From positions 1 through 64,000 of the forward strand of contig CAIIXF020000012.1 of NCBI GenBank assembly GCA_903813345.2: a stretch of DNA of 64,000 nt, given 5' to 3'. Position 1 is the first letter of the stretch, and each line of letters opens with the position of its first letter. Shown here one piece after another: positions 45,701 through 53,515 of this stretch. The notes beneath the pieces were generated by a model. The model saw nothing but the letters and a program-made list of their open reading frames with translations, did no database searches and had not been told where the DNA came from. Source of the stretch: Owenia fusiformis. Its lineage: Eukaryota > Annelida > Polychaeta > Sabellida > Oweniidae. The position numbers were made by a program, and so were the translations under genes.

Positions 45701-47700
45701 TACTCATGAACTGAAGAATATTTTTATTCATCGTTGTAACAATGAATATTATTGAATAAGACTGAACTGCAATTTGGACATTATTCACAATCCTTCATCA
45801 TTCATGGCATTTCATCGTTATTCCTCAATTATTATCATTCTACAACATGCATGGGGTCTGTTCATCAATATTCTTTAAAAAACATTCTAATTTGTGGAGG
45901 TTAATTTCTTGAATATTCATGAACTGAAGAATACTAATTAATAATGAAAATGAACATATGGTGTACTGTCATTTTGAAGGATATTCATCAAATTATAGTC
46001 ATTTTCATGAATTGTCAAAATTGCAGTTCATTACTCAAGAATATTCAGTCATTTAACTTGGGGATACTCAAGTATAGATTTACTTGAATATTCATCAAAA
46101 ATTCTTGTCATTTCACTTTTGTTTAGCAAGTCGGCAGTCCAGCAACGTGAGCTACTTGTTATTCAACATCATCATTTGCGTTTGTACACCATGCATTGTA
46201 TATTTTGATGCGAGATAATTAATAACTACAATCACCTTTGCATTGTACTGGTCGATCACTCCAACTGCCACCTTTCAGACATCTGATTTCCTTTTTGCCA
46301 AATGCTTTGAAACTTTCCTCACATTCGAAGACCGTGGAATCCCCCACACTGTTGTCCGTTAGGCGGCCAGCTACCATCCTGGCGTTTTTAGGTATAGCCA
46401 GGTCGACGCATTTGTTAATTTCTAGAGAGTAAAGTAGGCTTATACGATATGAATACGGGAGAGCCAAAACGGTAACCCAACAAATGCTATCAATCACTCA
46501 TCCAACATGGTTTCAAAATCAAAATTAATTAATAATACCCTATAAAACAAAGGTAAAAAGAAAGGCATTCTCTAAACTTATACTCACTCGTGCAATTTAA
46601 CCGTCTCTCTTTCCATTTTCCAGTTTGGTTACAAGCCATCTTAATTCTTTTGGTTGGTTCTGAAATTACCTTATTTGTTACATTTTGTTACATTATCATT
46701 TGTTTCAGTTCATATTCAATTTGGATTGAGTCAAGTACGCTCAAATGAAAACTAAAAAATCGCTGGAGTGTTTTTTGTACTTTTGAATATTTCGAAGATA
46801 ATCGCGATTTGTGCGATGCCCGATCTAATGTATTTCACATTGTTATGATTTTATGCAAACACCATATGTCATATCCATATGAACATGAAAACATTATTAT
46901 ACAGCAGAAATACGAGTAAAAATATCTTATGATTATTAAAGTCGACAAATGAACTTCTGAAATTTAGCAAATCGAACGCTCGGTTTTGGTGTTGCTCACT
47001 TTTTAGTATTGCCTGGGTCACATTTGCTCAGATTCATCGGGTACATGGGGTACGTAATGGATTCTTTTTCATTTTGACAAATCTATTTCATATTTTATGG
47101 GTGAAGTTCAGAATCTTCTACTTGTGTGTTCGTAGGAACAATTGACCTCTAGATTTTCTCATCGGGTATTAGGATGTAGCATGGCTAAAGATTTAAAAGT
47201 CAAGATTTATTTTGGCTGGTGTACACGCATCCATTGGATGGTTCAATGTGAACAGTCATTGTAAATATTGAAACTAAATTGCACAGGTAAAAATACCGAG
47301 AGTACAGTATCTACAAGGCGATTTCAATAAACTGGAATTTACAAAATTCCCCTTATTTCTTAAAAATGGATTGATCCAGTTGACTTGCCTCTAGCCGCCA
47401 TATTGTTTTTATACGAGAAGCTTATCGTAACCCTTTAAGTGCTGCAAGTCTACATCTCACCTTACCTCCCATTGTCGCTTCGATACATTGAATCTTACTC
47501 ATCATGTCTGTTTGACTGCTGACTAATGACTCGATTCCCTTCATGATTGTATCAAGCGTACCAAATAAATTTTGAATTGTATCAGTCATCGCATTAAACT
47601 GCTTTTGTGTTTCCGACTTTGTGCATTTATCATGCTGGGCCGTCACAGATGTTACAAAACCCACTACAATAATTAAGCAAGCTACGAAAACTGCGTTCAT
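18524..47700 (-). CDS. Gene B: secreted sushi/CCP-repeat protein, nine exons, 569 aa
   Basis: Joined exons 47700-47466, 46659-46588, 46421-46236, 45456-45265, 45091-44855, 44097-43912, 42627-42430, 41439-41248 and 18735-18524 total 1710 nt, in frame throughout with phase 1 junctions. Domain order is identical to gene A: signal peptide and helical segment, half-sushi, seven sushi domains. By eye the exons are about 70-95 percent alike between the two genes. The first eight exons lie in 6.5 kb; the last lies about 22.5 kb downstream. Sequence of the type that in gene A adjoins the last exon is found at about 40725-40920, so a large block was inserted inside the last intron (or the exon became displaced). 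The last exon's membership is therefore inferred from frame, phase and homology. Function is as for gene A; the ligand is unknown. Confidence 0.75.
18750..19383. other. Start of the long gene B intron
   Basis: Similarity to gene A stops about 14 bp beyond the acceptor of the last exon. A 21-bp direct duplication with GCTAAGATGTGTAGCACGTG lies at about 19167-19209, and the palindrome TAGCACGTGCTA recurs. No gene. Confidence 0.6.
20303..20804 (-). repeat. Interstitial telomere-like block, unit 1
   Basis: Degenerate CCCTAA repeats (TTAGGG on the minus strand) organised in a higher-order pattern of about 60-75 bp: CTAACTATAGCCTAACCC, AAGCCAGAGCCTAACCC, CCCCAACACTACCC. Confidence 0.9.
22387..22888 (-). 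repeat. Interstitial telomere-like block, unit 2
   Basis: Copy of 20303-20804 displaced by exactly 2084 bp. Confidence 0.9.
24471..24972 (-). repeat. Interstitial telomere-like block, unit 3
   Basis: Copy of 20303-20804 displaced by 4168 bp. The partial fourth unit ends before reaching this block. Confidence 0.9.
26276..28226. mobile_element. Large foldback structure with duplicated arms
   Basis: Outer ends CGCCCATTTCAGT and ACTGAAATGGGC are inverted. A 260-bp arm at about 26460-26721 pairs with about 27286-27690, sharing TGGCCTGACTTCGTCG, CTTCTAAAGGTTAGAACC and CCATATCACCTTTGTT. Each side also carries a second diverged copy of the outer 150 bp (about 26276-26400 and 28008-28226). The central spacer 26722-27285 is non-coding. 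No transposase seen. Confidence 0.75.
28227..29149. other. Non-coding stretch with simple repeat
   Basis: Contains a CCAGCCACCCAGCAAG microsatellite-like run at about 28280-28370, then plain AT-rich sequence. Confidence 0.6.
29340..31260. repeat. Minisatellite, 125-135-bp unit
   Basis: Order within the unit: CTTGCTTCAAATTGACTAAA, TTTTCAAAATCATCTAC, TGTTCTCAGAAATTCAAATC, TTTGACATTTGACCTTCAAT, GACCTTCTCAAGGTCAAAAA. More than ten units, interrupted by the insertion at 30127-30619. The short palindromic core GACCTTCTCAAGGTC is repeated each time. Confidence 0.9.
30127..30619. mobile_element. Nested MITE with TTAA target duplication
   Basis: The host minisatellite unit reads GATTTGACTTAAGATTTGAC; here it is split exactly at TTAA (30123-30126 and 30620-30623) by 493 bp. 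The ends AGGACAACTGAAATAG and CATTTCATATCTGCT are imperfect inverted repeats. TTAA targets are used by piggyBac and Kolobok transposons; the AG ends fit Kolobok better (inference). No ORF. Confidence 0.8.
31378..31665. other. Non-coding stretch
   Basis: AT-rich; part of it resembles 58430-58560. No gene. Confidence 0.5.
31666..31863. mobile_element. Short MITE with AGTGATCTCC ends
   Basis: AGTGATCTCCCCAGCAT at the left and ATGCTGAGGAGATCACT at the right are inverted repeats; the interior repeats GCACCCACCTGA. A related copy is at about 34297-34500 and a lone end at about 32120-32136. No clear target duplication. Confidence 0.7.
31864..32970. other. Non-coding stretch
   Basis: Contains an isolated AGTGATCTCCCCAGCAT end followed by a poly-G run at about 32120-32160; otherwise nothing recognised. 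Confidence 0.5.
33123..33581. mobile_element. Foldback element with 6-bp target duplication (copy 1)
   Basis: Ends CACTGGTGATCCACTCG and GCGGATCACCCGTG are inverted; TGTTAT flanks both sides (33117-33122 and 33582-33587). Inner arms (GGAATTAAATCG, GACAACAGAATCG, TGTAGGCAGAATTCCC) pair almost along their full length. It is inserted just after the first spectrin-like pseudo-exon. Second copy at 41473-42008. Confidence 0.8.
34297..34500. mobile_element. Diverged copy of the AGTGATCTCC MITE
   Basis: Shares CAGCATTAAAGCAAGAAGG, GCACCCACCTGAGAAT and the 3' part with 31666-31863, but both ends have decayed. Confidence 0.55.
34691..34709. repeat. Poly-G tract
   Basis: An uninterrupted run of more than 14 G. 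Similar runs occur near 14355, 32148, 40046, 50404 and 52843 and, as poly-C, near 42746. Confidence 0.8.
35580..35712. repeat. Short minisatellite GGGGATCAATTGACTTT
   Basis: About six imperfect units of 17-22 bp built on CTTGGGGATCAATTGAC / CAACCAGTTGTC within an intron of the spectrin-like pseudogene. Confidence 0.7.
36605..37152. other. Non-coding stretch after the pseudogene
   Basis: No further spectrin-like exon could be read with confidence. Confidence 0.4.
37162..37565. repeat. Minisatellite CAGGTTCTACAACAACATGA
   Basis: About 13 units of 30-36 bp containing AGGTTCTACAACAACATG and AGTCAGAACATC. It is open in several frames on both strands only because the unit length is often a multiple of three. 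Not called as a gene. Confidence 0.85.
37566..38447. other. Non-coding stretch
   Basis: AT-rich; no supported exon or repeat. Confidence 0.45.
38453..38707. mobile_element. MITE with 75-bp inverted repeats and ATTAT target duplication
   Basis: Arms from CACCCTATGCAGACAGAGCC to GGTGCGGAGCTAACGGT match their inverted counterpart with about one mismatch. ATTAT is found directly outside both ends (38448-38452 and 38708-38712). The loop of about 105 bp is AT-rich. Near-perfect arms suggest recent activity. Confidence 0.85.
38713..39057. other. Non-coding stretch
   Basis: Nothing recognised; a plus-strand frame at 38760-39065 lacks protein features and overlaps the next MITE. Confidence 0.4.
39058..39200. 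mobile_element. Tc1/mariner-type MITE, TA target
   Basis: TACAGTAAAACCTGT and ACAGGTTTTACAGTA close a 143-bp element. CAGTAAAACC ends flanked by TA are typical of pogo/Tigger-related MITEs (family knowledge). No ORF. Confidence 0.7.
39201..39839. other. Non-coding stretch
   Basis: No gene or structured repeat seen. Confidence 0.45.
39840..40470. repeat. Duplicated CCGGGGTTTTCGTGTCGTTTCG blocks
   Basis: A 97-bp unit (GATAGGACGCTGTCCCGGGG, TTTCGTTCAGTAAATAGCAC, GGTTGCGAGACTATTT) is repeated in tandem at about 40281 and 40378. An older diverged copy is at about 39845-39945. A poly-G/GGTCGAT...GGCTACGGGCC repeat lies between them (about 40040-40206); a shorter relative occurs at 52840-52880. 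Confidence 0.75.
40725..40920 (-). other. Gene A-like terminal intron sequence without the terminal exon
   Basis: Aligns with gene A 2965-3125 (ATCTTGAAATTA, ATAGAACAAACTTT, AATAGAACTGAAAAT). In gene A the terminal exon follows within about 100 bp; here it does not. This marks the right edge of the block that separates gene B exon 9 from exon 8. Confidence 0.6.
41030..41075. repeat. ATATT microsatellite
   Basis: Eight or so tandem TTATA units in gene B intron 8. Confidence 0.9.
41248..41439 (-). CDS. Gene B exon 8: sushi domain 6
   Basis: 192 nt between acceptor GTTTTAG and donor GTAGGTATA. Contains SGCMSLETVLEHG, YECDECYQLIG, RTCQMTGVWSP and PPNCIG; extra Cys as in gene A. Confidence 0.85.
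41473..42008. mobile_element. Foldback element (copy 2 of the 33123 family), gene B intron 7
   Basis: Ends CACTGGTGATCCGCTGGATT and its inverted match CGAGTGGATCACCAGTG. The inverted arms continue for about 200 bp (GTTACCGAAACGGTTCGTTT, TGTAGGCAGAATCCCC). Better preserved than copy 1, but the target duplication is not clear. Confidence 0.8.
42430..42627 (-). CDS. Gene B exon 7: sushi domain 5
   Basis: 198 nt between acceptor CTTTTTCCAG and donor GTATATAAA. Contains KFTCPTVTLDTNSKLVVLRG, FGCQSGYAILG, MVCHKTGRWAQPIPVCK. One codon longer than gene A. Confidence 0.87.
42722..42910. repeat. Hairpin repeat with poly-C
   Basis: Arms of about 80 bp around CAACAGTCTACCTTTCA pair with the inverse TGAAAGGTAGACTGTTG; the left arm contains a 10-C run. 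In gene B intron 6. Confidence 0.7.
43010..43370. repeat. Tandem repeat of about 178 bp, two units
   Basis: GCC-CCTTAAAATTTACCCAG, GATTTTCATAC and AAGACTTTA recur in the same order. In gene B intron 6. Confidence 0.65.
43912..44097 (-). CDS. Gene B exon 6: sushi domain 4
   Basis: 186 nt between acceptor TCAAATACAG and donor GTATGAAAC. GDCPDLVLPKHGYLIGGG at the start, LECLSDGNWDTIMFKC at the end. Confidence 0.88.
44195..44581 (-). pseudogene. C-terminal fragment of a second LINE ORF2
   Basis: The minus-strand frame has the look of the region behind the RT domain of non-LTR elements, with the Cys-rich end ICKVCNIEPETLSHTF and basic/aromatic residues before it (KPIIWWHIAK). The RT core is absent. 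It lies in gene B intron 5 and is absent from gene A. Confidence 0.6.
44855..45091 (-). CDS. Gene B exon 5: sushi domain 3 with extended loop
   Basis: 237 nt, same length as gene A. MSLTECPALSIPENGY, FVCDPGYTLDG, LTCLKRS, LVWDITMPVC; sequon NFT in the inserted loop. Donor GTACGTACT. Confidence 0.87.
45265..45456 (-). CDS. Gene B exon 4: sushi domain 2
   Basis: 192 nt between acceptor ATTTACAG and donor GTAAGAATA. GKCPDIFPGDTRG, FTCEPGLVLWG, IKCMFESVWT, PICIS. Confidence 0.88.
45457..46235. repeat. Gene B intron 3 with an imperfect tandem duplication
   Basis: A block of about 300 bp starting at GACTGCAATTTGGACATT (about 45479) recurs at about 45768. Both contain ATTCATGAACTGAAGAAT, and the region is full of GAATATTCAT palindromes. 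Non-coding. Confidence 0.65.
46236..46421 (-). CDS. Gene B exon 3: sushi domain 1
   Basis: 186 nt between acceptor ACTCTCTAG and donor GTGATTGTA. KCVDLAIPKNARMVAGRL, FECEESFKAFG, IRCLKGGSWSDRPVQC. Confidence 0.9.
46588..46659 (-). CDS. Gene B exon 2: half-sushi module
   Basis: 72 nt between acceptor TAATTTCAG and donor GTGAGTATA. PTKRIKMACNQTGKWKERRL, then NCT. Identical length and phase to gene A exon 2. Confidence 0.8.
46660..47465. other. Gene B intron 1
   Basis: Contains a fragment of the 10322 hairpin family near 47005-47035 (CCTGGGTCACATTTGCTC). Otherwise unstructured. Confidence 0.6.
47466..47700 (-). CDS. Gene B exon 1: signal peptide and coiled-coil-like segment
   Basis: Start chosen at 47700 because it gives a classical signal peptide (MNAVFVACLIIVVGFVTSV) and aligns with gene A; an upstream in-frame Met at 47823 would bury it. 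A helical stretch LFGTLDTIMKGIESLVSSQT follows, flanked by Cys. Donor GTAAGG, phase 1. Confidence 0.8.
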
Positions 47701-48490
47701 CGTGTAAGATAATTTATATAAAACAATATTAAACAGAACTATCGGTATGCATTCGTGCATCGTGTACCTATTAACATTAACAAATATTAATGGGACACAT
47801 CTGATTAAACATTGGCAGTACATATCATCTATTAATACATTGTATTTGTATTTGTTTGTCGGGCATTATAGTAATTGTATTTTCTGACGTTTTAACTTGT
47901 TAATTATAACCACTTCAACTTATGTTTAGCCACTGACACCATTGTGATACTCATTGCATCTTTCTGTTTCACCAGAAACATCCTCTGAAATTATGAGGAA
48001 TATTCTGTTATCTGAGTTCGTTTTTTTGATGTGATGGGAGGAGTTACAACTGTCAGTAAGTGTGGTGGTCATCGTGTAATTATATTGCCCTAATGTCAAT
48101 TCATTAGATGACATACAATTGTATTCTATAGTCAATGACATCATGGTACCAGGTGATATAATATGGAGAGGCGTTATAACAGCAGTTAGAAGAAATATAA
48201 TGTGAGATGAAAGATCTCAACAATTCTCAAACCTGGACTCTCTTGGATCGCCATATCCAATCAATTTTATCATGATATCTCAAAGCTAGGAAGAAATTGG
48301 ATGTCATGGTTTATCATGATGAGTGACACGCGAACGGTCCAGATCCCGTGGTAACTCTTCAAGTTTCCCATAAAAACGCGAGCAAATTCTAAAATTCTAG
48401 AAATATCGTTTATAATAGGCTACAATGTATCAACATATTAATGCAAACAATCTTATCTATAAATTGATTGTGGTCTAATTTCCAAAATAA
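47701..48490. other. 5' flank of gene B and spacer
   Basis: The first 110 bp match the gene A 5' flank (AACAGAACTATCGGTATGCA, CATCTGATTAAACATT). The remainder carries no supported gene. Confidence 0.5.
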
Positions 48491-48500
48491 TGTCGATACA

Positions 48501-48665
48501 AGAGCAGTTTTTCATGACATTTCCGAAGCTTTTGACAGCTAGAGTTCCACTCAGTCTATTGCTTTATAGCCTCAAAACCCATGATTTTCTAGGTCCCCTA
48601 CTTTCACTACTTCACTCATATCTTACTTACAGAGAACATAATGGTCAATGGACAATAGGCAACTT
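48501..48665 (+). pseudogene. Decayed LINE reverse-transcriptase fragment
   Basis: AVFHDISEAFDS followed, one frame over, by VPLSLLLYSLKTHDFLGPLL and SLLHSYLTYR. This resembles the motif A neighbourhood of LINE reverse transcriptases, with a stop and a frameshift. Too short to classify. Confidence 0.6.
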
Positions 48666-49218
48666 ACTTGATTCAGTAAAAGACGAAGTATTGCTAAACT
48701 AAATCATTTTGTTATTAAAACGTAAAAACAAGAATACAAGGTGACTTATTCTGACTAACAACTAAACGTAACAAAAATGGAACATAGCAGACCGGCCAAT
48801 TATTGCATTCAATGCTTTGATTGCCTGAAACTAACAAAACATTACTGATAAACTTGAATGTGATATGAAACTTTTGAAACTTAAAAATGACTAAATCGAC
48901 CCTACTGCCCGTTCTTAGGGAGCCCTGATATGTACTTACATGCAGCGAACAGCTGCTTATACAAAATTATTGTCTGAAATAGAAATCGTGGTCATAAAAA
49001 CGAAAAAACTCTTTAAATCCAAAACTCTTAACTTTTAACCTTTTTTCAGTCAAATTTTAGAGGTCTGAAAAAGCTATTTCAGCATGGTCACTGGTGCTCA
49101 CCTACGATACGTCAGCGTAACAAGATAGAAGAACTTCCGGGCTTCGTTTTCGGTTAGATATTTTTATTTCTCGATTCTACACCACTTATAAGTCAAGTTG
49201 TGGACACTAATCTCAAAG
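48666..49218. other. Non-coding stretch
   Basis: Nothing recognised. Confidence 0.4.
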
Positions 49219-49222
49219 TTAA

Positions 49223-50035
49223 AGTCCCCGTCTAAAGTTTGAAAATATTTTTTTATCATCCATTAACTATTTGTCATGACTTAAAAAGTTATTCTAGAGA
49301 CTTTTGAAAGAAACATTATATTTGAAAAAAACGTTGTGAGCATTTCATTTCTCAAATATTCAAATTTCCCGCCATGTATCAAAAAAGTTGAAATTTTTTA
49401 ATCATCAAATTTCTTAATGCATTTCAAAAAAGATTATCTTTTTAACACCAATGCAAAGATTGATCAAAGGACACACTATTTCAATAATAAAATGCCATAT
49501 TTAATGGGCCACTTTAATGTTTTAGCATATCAAAAATATTTTGAAACATTAGTGATGTCACAAAGGTAACAAAAACTTTTTTTTTTTCGATGTCAATCTT
49601 TTCTGAATATGCTAGACTTCAATAATATACCAATGTTAATTGTCTAACCAGGTTAAAAGGAAGAATATATTATGTTTTAGATATCATTGTACCATTGGTT
49701 TCTATGAGAACTAGAATTTTTAAATGCATTTATCTCGGAACCATTTTCATGCACTGATAAGTTCATTTCTCGCTTATTTATGAACCGATTTTCTTAATTT
49801 TTTCGGCAAAAAACATGCGAGGATGAATGCTATGCATTGGTATGAGTTTTGGCTAATTAAAAGATATGTGTGACCTCTAAAAGTTAGTTTTAAATAACTT
49901 CACAAATTTTGGAACAAAAAGTCTATCAAAAAACACTTTTTGAAATTAAAAAAAAAAGTTTCACATATCACACTTTGATAACATTGGGTAAGACTACAAT
50001 ATAAGCCAAAGTGGTTTAAACTTTAGATGGGGACT
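49223..50035. mobile_element. TTAA-target MITE, 813 bp
   Basis: Ends AGTCCCCGTCTAAAGTTT and AAACTTTAGATGGGGACT are inverted with one mismatch, and TTAA lies directly outside each (49219-49222, 50036-50039). Interior AT-rich without ORF. Kolobok-like ends (AG) with TTAA duplication; no transposase to confirm. Confidence 0.85.
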
Positions 50036-50039
50036 TTAA

Positions 50040-50371
50040 GAAGATAGTCTAGTTTGAGAATATGCAGGCGGTTCCATGTTTGGTACAATTCACATATTTA
50101 GTCCCTCGCTTTTGTTACGTTGACGATCTTCATGAATATTGTCACATTGGCAATTTGAATATAAATGTAATAATTACTAAAATCGTGACTTAAGTATAGA
50201 TTAACAGTTTTATTATGTTTATCATTTGGTACATTGTATTTGGAACATTGTAACAACAATTTTGTTGATGCGTTAATTGTTTTCAATTTGAAAGCAGAAT
50301 CACTGTGTCTCAGAATCTGCAACAAACACACAGTTTTTTATTTACGGCAAAACAAATTTGAATTTGTTTTG
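50040..50371. other. Non-coding stretch
   Basis: No gene or repeat recognised. Confidence 0.4.
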
Positions 50372-50512
50372 CACGCCCGGTGATCGGACAAATGGGACGG
50401 AGAGGGGGGGGGGAGGGATTCAACAAATCTGTAAATTTATTTTTCAAGAAAAGTTTACCATTGAATTGCCTGCTCCTCCCTCCTCTGTCCCATTTTCCGA
50501 TCACAGGGCGTG
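50372..50512. mobile_element. MITE with CACGCCC ends and poly-G
   Basis: CACGCCCGGTGATCGGA and TCCGATCACAGGGCGTG are inverted; the arms extend through GGGACGGAGAGGGGGG and its complement. 141 bp in total. Confidence 0.7.
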
Positions 50513-50988
50513 ATAAGTAGGGAGTAGAGCAATATTAGAAAGACTGATAAAGGAGTATAGAGGAAAATGTGAAAGGGGATGTTTTCCAAAAAAATGGCAA
50601 TGTTTACCATATTTTTCCGAAAATAAAATTAAAATCTGATCAAATAAAGCTAGCGCTGTTATTGAAACCGTATATTAAAAATGTATTGGTACACATCACG
50701 ATAATATTATGGACTTATTAAAGTAGGTAATACCTTGCAATAAATAAATTATTTATTTTAAGTTTTAAATGTGGCAGGTGAAGAGAACTTACATTATAAT
50801 TCAGTTCTCACATATGCAGTCGATGTGAATCATTGGGATAACCGTATGGGAAACACCTGATGTGACCTTCTTTTGTAGGCTACCACCTAAGATGAAATCT
50901 TTGTCCATATCTGAGGCTGAATCAAATACGCGGAAAATCCATTCCTTCGAAATTAGAGTAAATACAAATGTACAAAAGTATATGGTGT
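50513..50988. other. Spacer
   Basis: No supported gene; a short minus frame at 50801-50992 directly follows the small secreted ORF but cannot be joined to it by a consistent splice. Confidence 0.4.
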
Positions 50989-51141
50989 TCAAACTGCTTC
51001 TTGGTCCATGAGTTGAACATACTGGTCAGTTGTTTCCGTCTCATTTGTTTTGGATAGATCATCATCGTCACTACAATCAGGATTCGCCAAAAACATTGAA
51101 ATTAGAGAGAGAATGAAAAAGGTGTATAGCTGCGCGGCCAT
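50989..51141 (-). CDS. Candidate 50-aa secreted peptide
   Basis: The ATG at 51139-51141 opens MAAQLYTFFILSLISMFLA, a textbook signal peptide. A 30-residue acidic tail follows, with DCSDDDDLSK, the sequon NETE and a single Cys, ending at TGA 50989-50991. It could be a complete small peptide gene or the first exon of a longer gene. A GTATGT inside the frame could act as a donor, but no in-frame partner exon was found. No family recognised. Confidence 0.45.
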   Translation of the reverse strand: MAAQLYTFFILSLISMFLANPDCSDDDDLSKTNETETTDQYVQLMDQEAV

Positions 51142-51835
51142 TTTTCAAATCTCGGGATCACGTGACAAAATATCGAACAACAACCAAAGTTATCGAATAT
51201 TGCTTTATTCCATTCGGTAAAAAGCAAATAAGCTTTCGGTAAAATACATTAACTATGTAATAGAAAAATAAATCATTCGGTAAATATAGACAAACTTATT
51301 TCGGTAGGGTTCAAAAATAAATTCGATATTGCGCATATAATGTGTTACTCCTAAGGAATACAATAACAATTTACGCAAAAATATATCATTTAGCAAATAA
51401 AATATATTATTTAATGAACAGAGTATTAACTGATTTAATCCATTGGCTATTTTGAAAACTTAATTCGCTGTAACAAATATATAATTGATTTTACCGAATG
51501 GAAAATTGATTTAGCGAACATAAATATTCCATATATCGAATATATTTGAATTTAGTGAATAAAGAAGCAAAAAATGCCATAAAAGTACACGTACTGCCTT
51601 AGTAAAATATGTCTGTTAGAAGGCACTACAGTAAGTGACCATTATTTATTAAGATTCTACAGCCGCATTGGTATATTTTCCGATGTTGTTTGAAAATAAT
51701 AGTAATTTTGAGATTTAATAAAAATAGACACATTTCTTTCAGACAAAACTTTTTAGTATTGCTACAATCGAAAGTGGCATACTAGAAGTATGATAGGTCT
51801 ACCCTTTAGATTAAAAATCTAAATGCATACCTTTT
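51142..51835. other. AT-rich spacer
   Basis: Repeated short TTCGGTAAA / TTTACCGAA words at 51200-51520 but no clear period. No gene. Confidence 0.4.
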
Positions 51836-52839
51836 ACTCCTGTTGCTGAGGGTGTTCTCCTGAAAATGTAAAAGTCATGAAATTTGACTTTCTCAACCTT
51901 TTAGCACATACCCCAGGGTCCAAGAATATATGAGGTGCTTGTCTGAAAAGTGGTCAGCGAATTTTTAATTAGCTATTATAGTGGCACTCTCTTTCCAATT
52001 TAAGACATAGGGGTGGCTTCAAAAATATTTTTATGGATTGTTCATCTAGCTTATGACGAATTAATATTACTGTATATACATGTCGGTTATATCTTCTTGG
52101 CATTTGTGTGAAAAGCAGTTTTGAATAATTAACCCTTTGATTTCCAAAGTATGGTTAAAAAGCAAGGTCATACTACATATTTTTGCATAGTATGGGTAAA
52201 CTAAAAAATTAGTTCTCTTACTTAATTTTCTTGTAAGTATGGTTCAATATATTATAATGCGCCATGGTATTTGTTTCTCCAAATATCAATGGTATGTTTG
52301 GAAAAAATATCATCGTTTATTTAGTATTTCAATATATTTCATAAGTACATGACATAAGTTGTGTTTAAAGTTATTTACAAACAGCTAATATATTTCTAAC
52401 ATCACAAATTTATATAATTTATGACACTTCGTAAATGTTTTTGCCTTTCTCTATTATATTTATTGATTTTAAATTTACATTTTATAATTTCTCCATCAGG
52501 GCTTCGATGATGTTTTAACCCTTTGGATACTAATACGAATAAGAATATTTTCATTTATTATGGTTTTCGAACAATTATATTCAGCTGTATAAATACCAAT
52601 GACTGTTCTTTTTGTTTATTTACAATATTACATATCACTGATACCACACTTATCCTTAATTACTATTGTGTGCTTCTGTAACATTTAACCATTTCCACAG
52701 TAATACAGATTAAAATGTTTTCATACATTATTGTCTTCAAGGAATTATGTGCCGATGTGTATAACTTATGTTCATCTTCATTCACAATTTTACATTAATA
52801 CAGTATTGCACATTTCACAGATTTTACAGAATTTTTGGC

Positions 52840-52882
52840 CACGGAGGGGGGGGGGTCGATCCCCTCGCTACGGGCCTGCAGT
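52840..52882 (+). repeat. Poly-G / CTACGGGCC repeat fragment
   Basis: GGAGGGGGGGGGGTCGATCC followed by CTCGCTACGGGCCTG, matching 40040-40206 in its outer parts. Confidence 0.6.
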
Positions 52883-53359
52883 TCATCATTTCAAGACAAC
52901 TGGCTACTTATATGTAACACATATAGATTTTATCATTTCTAGACTAGAATCATTGTGTGCTTCTATAATAGTTAACCACGGATACAGTACTGATGAAATA
53001 TTTTCATTTGTTATTCAATTCAAACAGCAGTATGTAAACATGAATTTTTCATCAATGTTCAAATAAAGATAATTAAATGAAGATTATTGACACAAGATGT
53101 TCACAACAAAACATAAATGTTTCAAGATGGGAATACATGAAATATCTTCATCAGTGTTCAAGGAGTTAAAACACATTTAAGCTGTCTAAAATTATAAAAT
53201 GTATAATGTGTAACATTAGGTACATGTAAGATCAGGTACATTGGATGTTTACATCTAATAAAATTGCTTGACGACAATAATGTATGAAAACATTTTATTT
53301 GTATATCAGTGTTTAAGATAGTACAGAAAGATATAAAAGTATACAAATAGTGACTGCCT

Positions 53360-53515
53360 TAGAGGGAAATAGTGCAAAATATTTATCCTGAGGGAATATC
53401 CTGTCCACTGACATGTTACCGAGGCTTCAGGCCGAGGGCTGTATTCCCAAGGTGAACATTTTTACACTATTTCCCGAAATTGTGACAGTCATTATTTGTC
53501 TTATTATGCAACCCA
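53360..53515. repeat. Hairpin-forming GAGGGAAATA-type repeat, copy 1
   Basis: CTGAGGGAATATCCTGT near 53388 and an inverted GTATTCCCAAGG partner near 53440. Related to 55225-55370 and 57555-58035. Confidence 0.5.

Noticed and set aside
47701-47823. N-terminal extension of gene B exon 1 to an upstream Met
   Set aside because: It would bury the signal peptide, and gene A has no matching extension.
47926-48144. A 72-codon minus frame upstream of gene B
   Set aside because: No signal peptide, domain, or splice context; probably chance.
50801-50992. Second exon for the small secreted peptide
   Set aside because: No donor/acceptor pair gives a continuing frame into it; the tested GTATGT junction leads to a stop.
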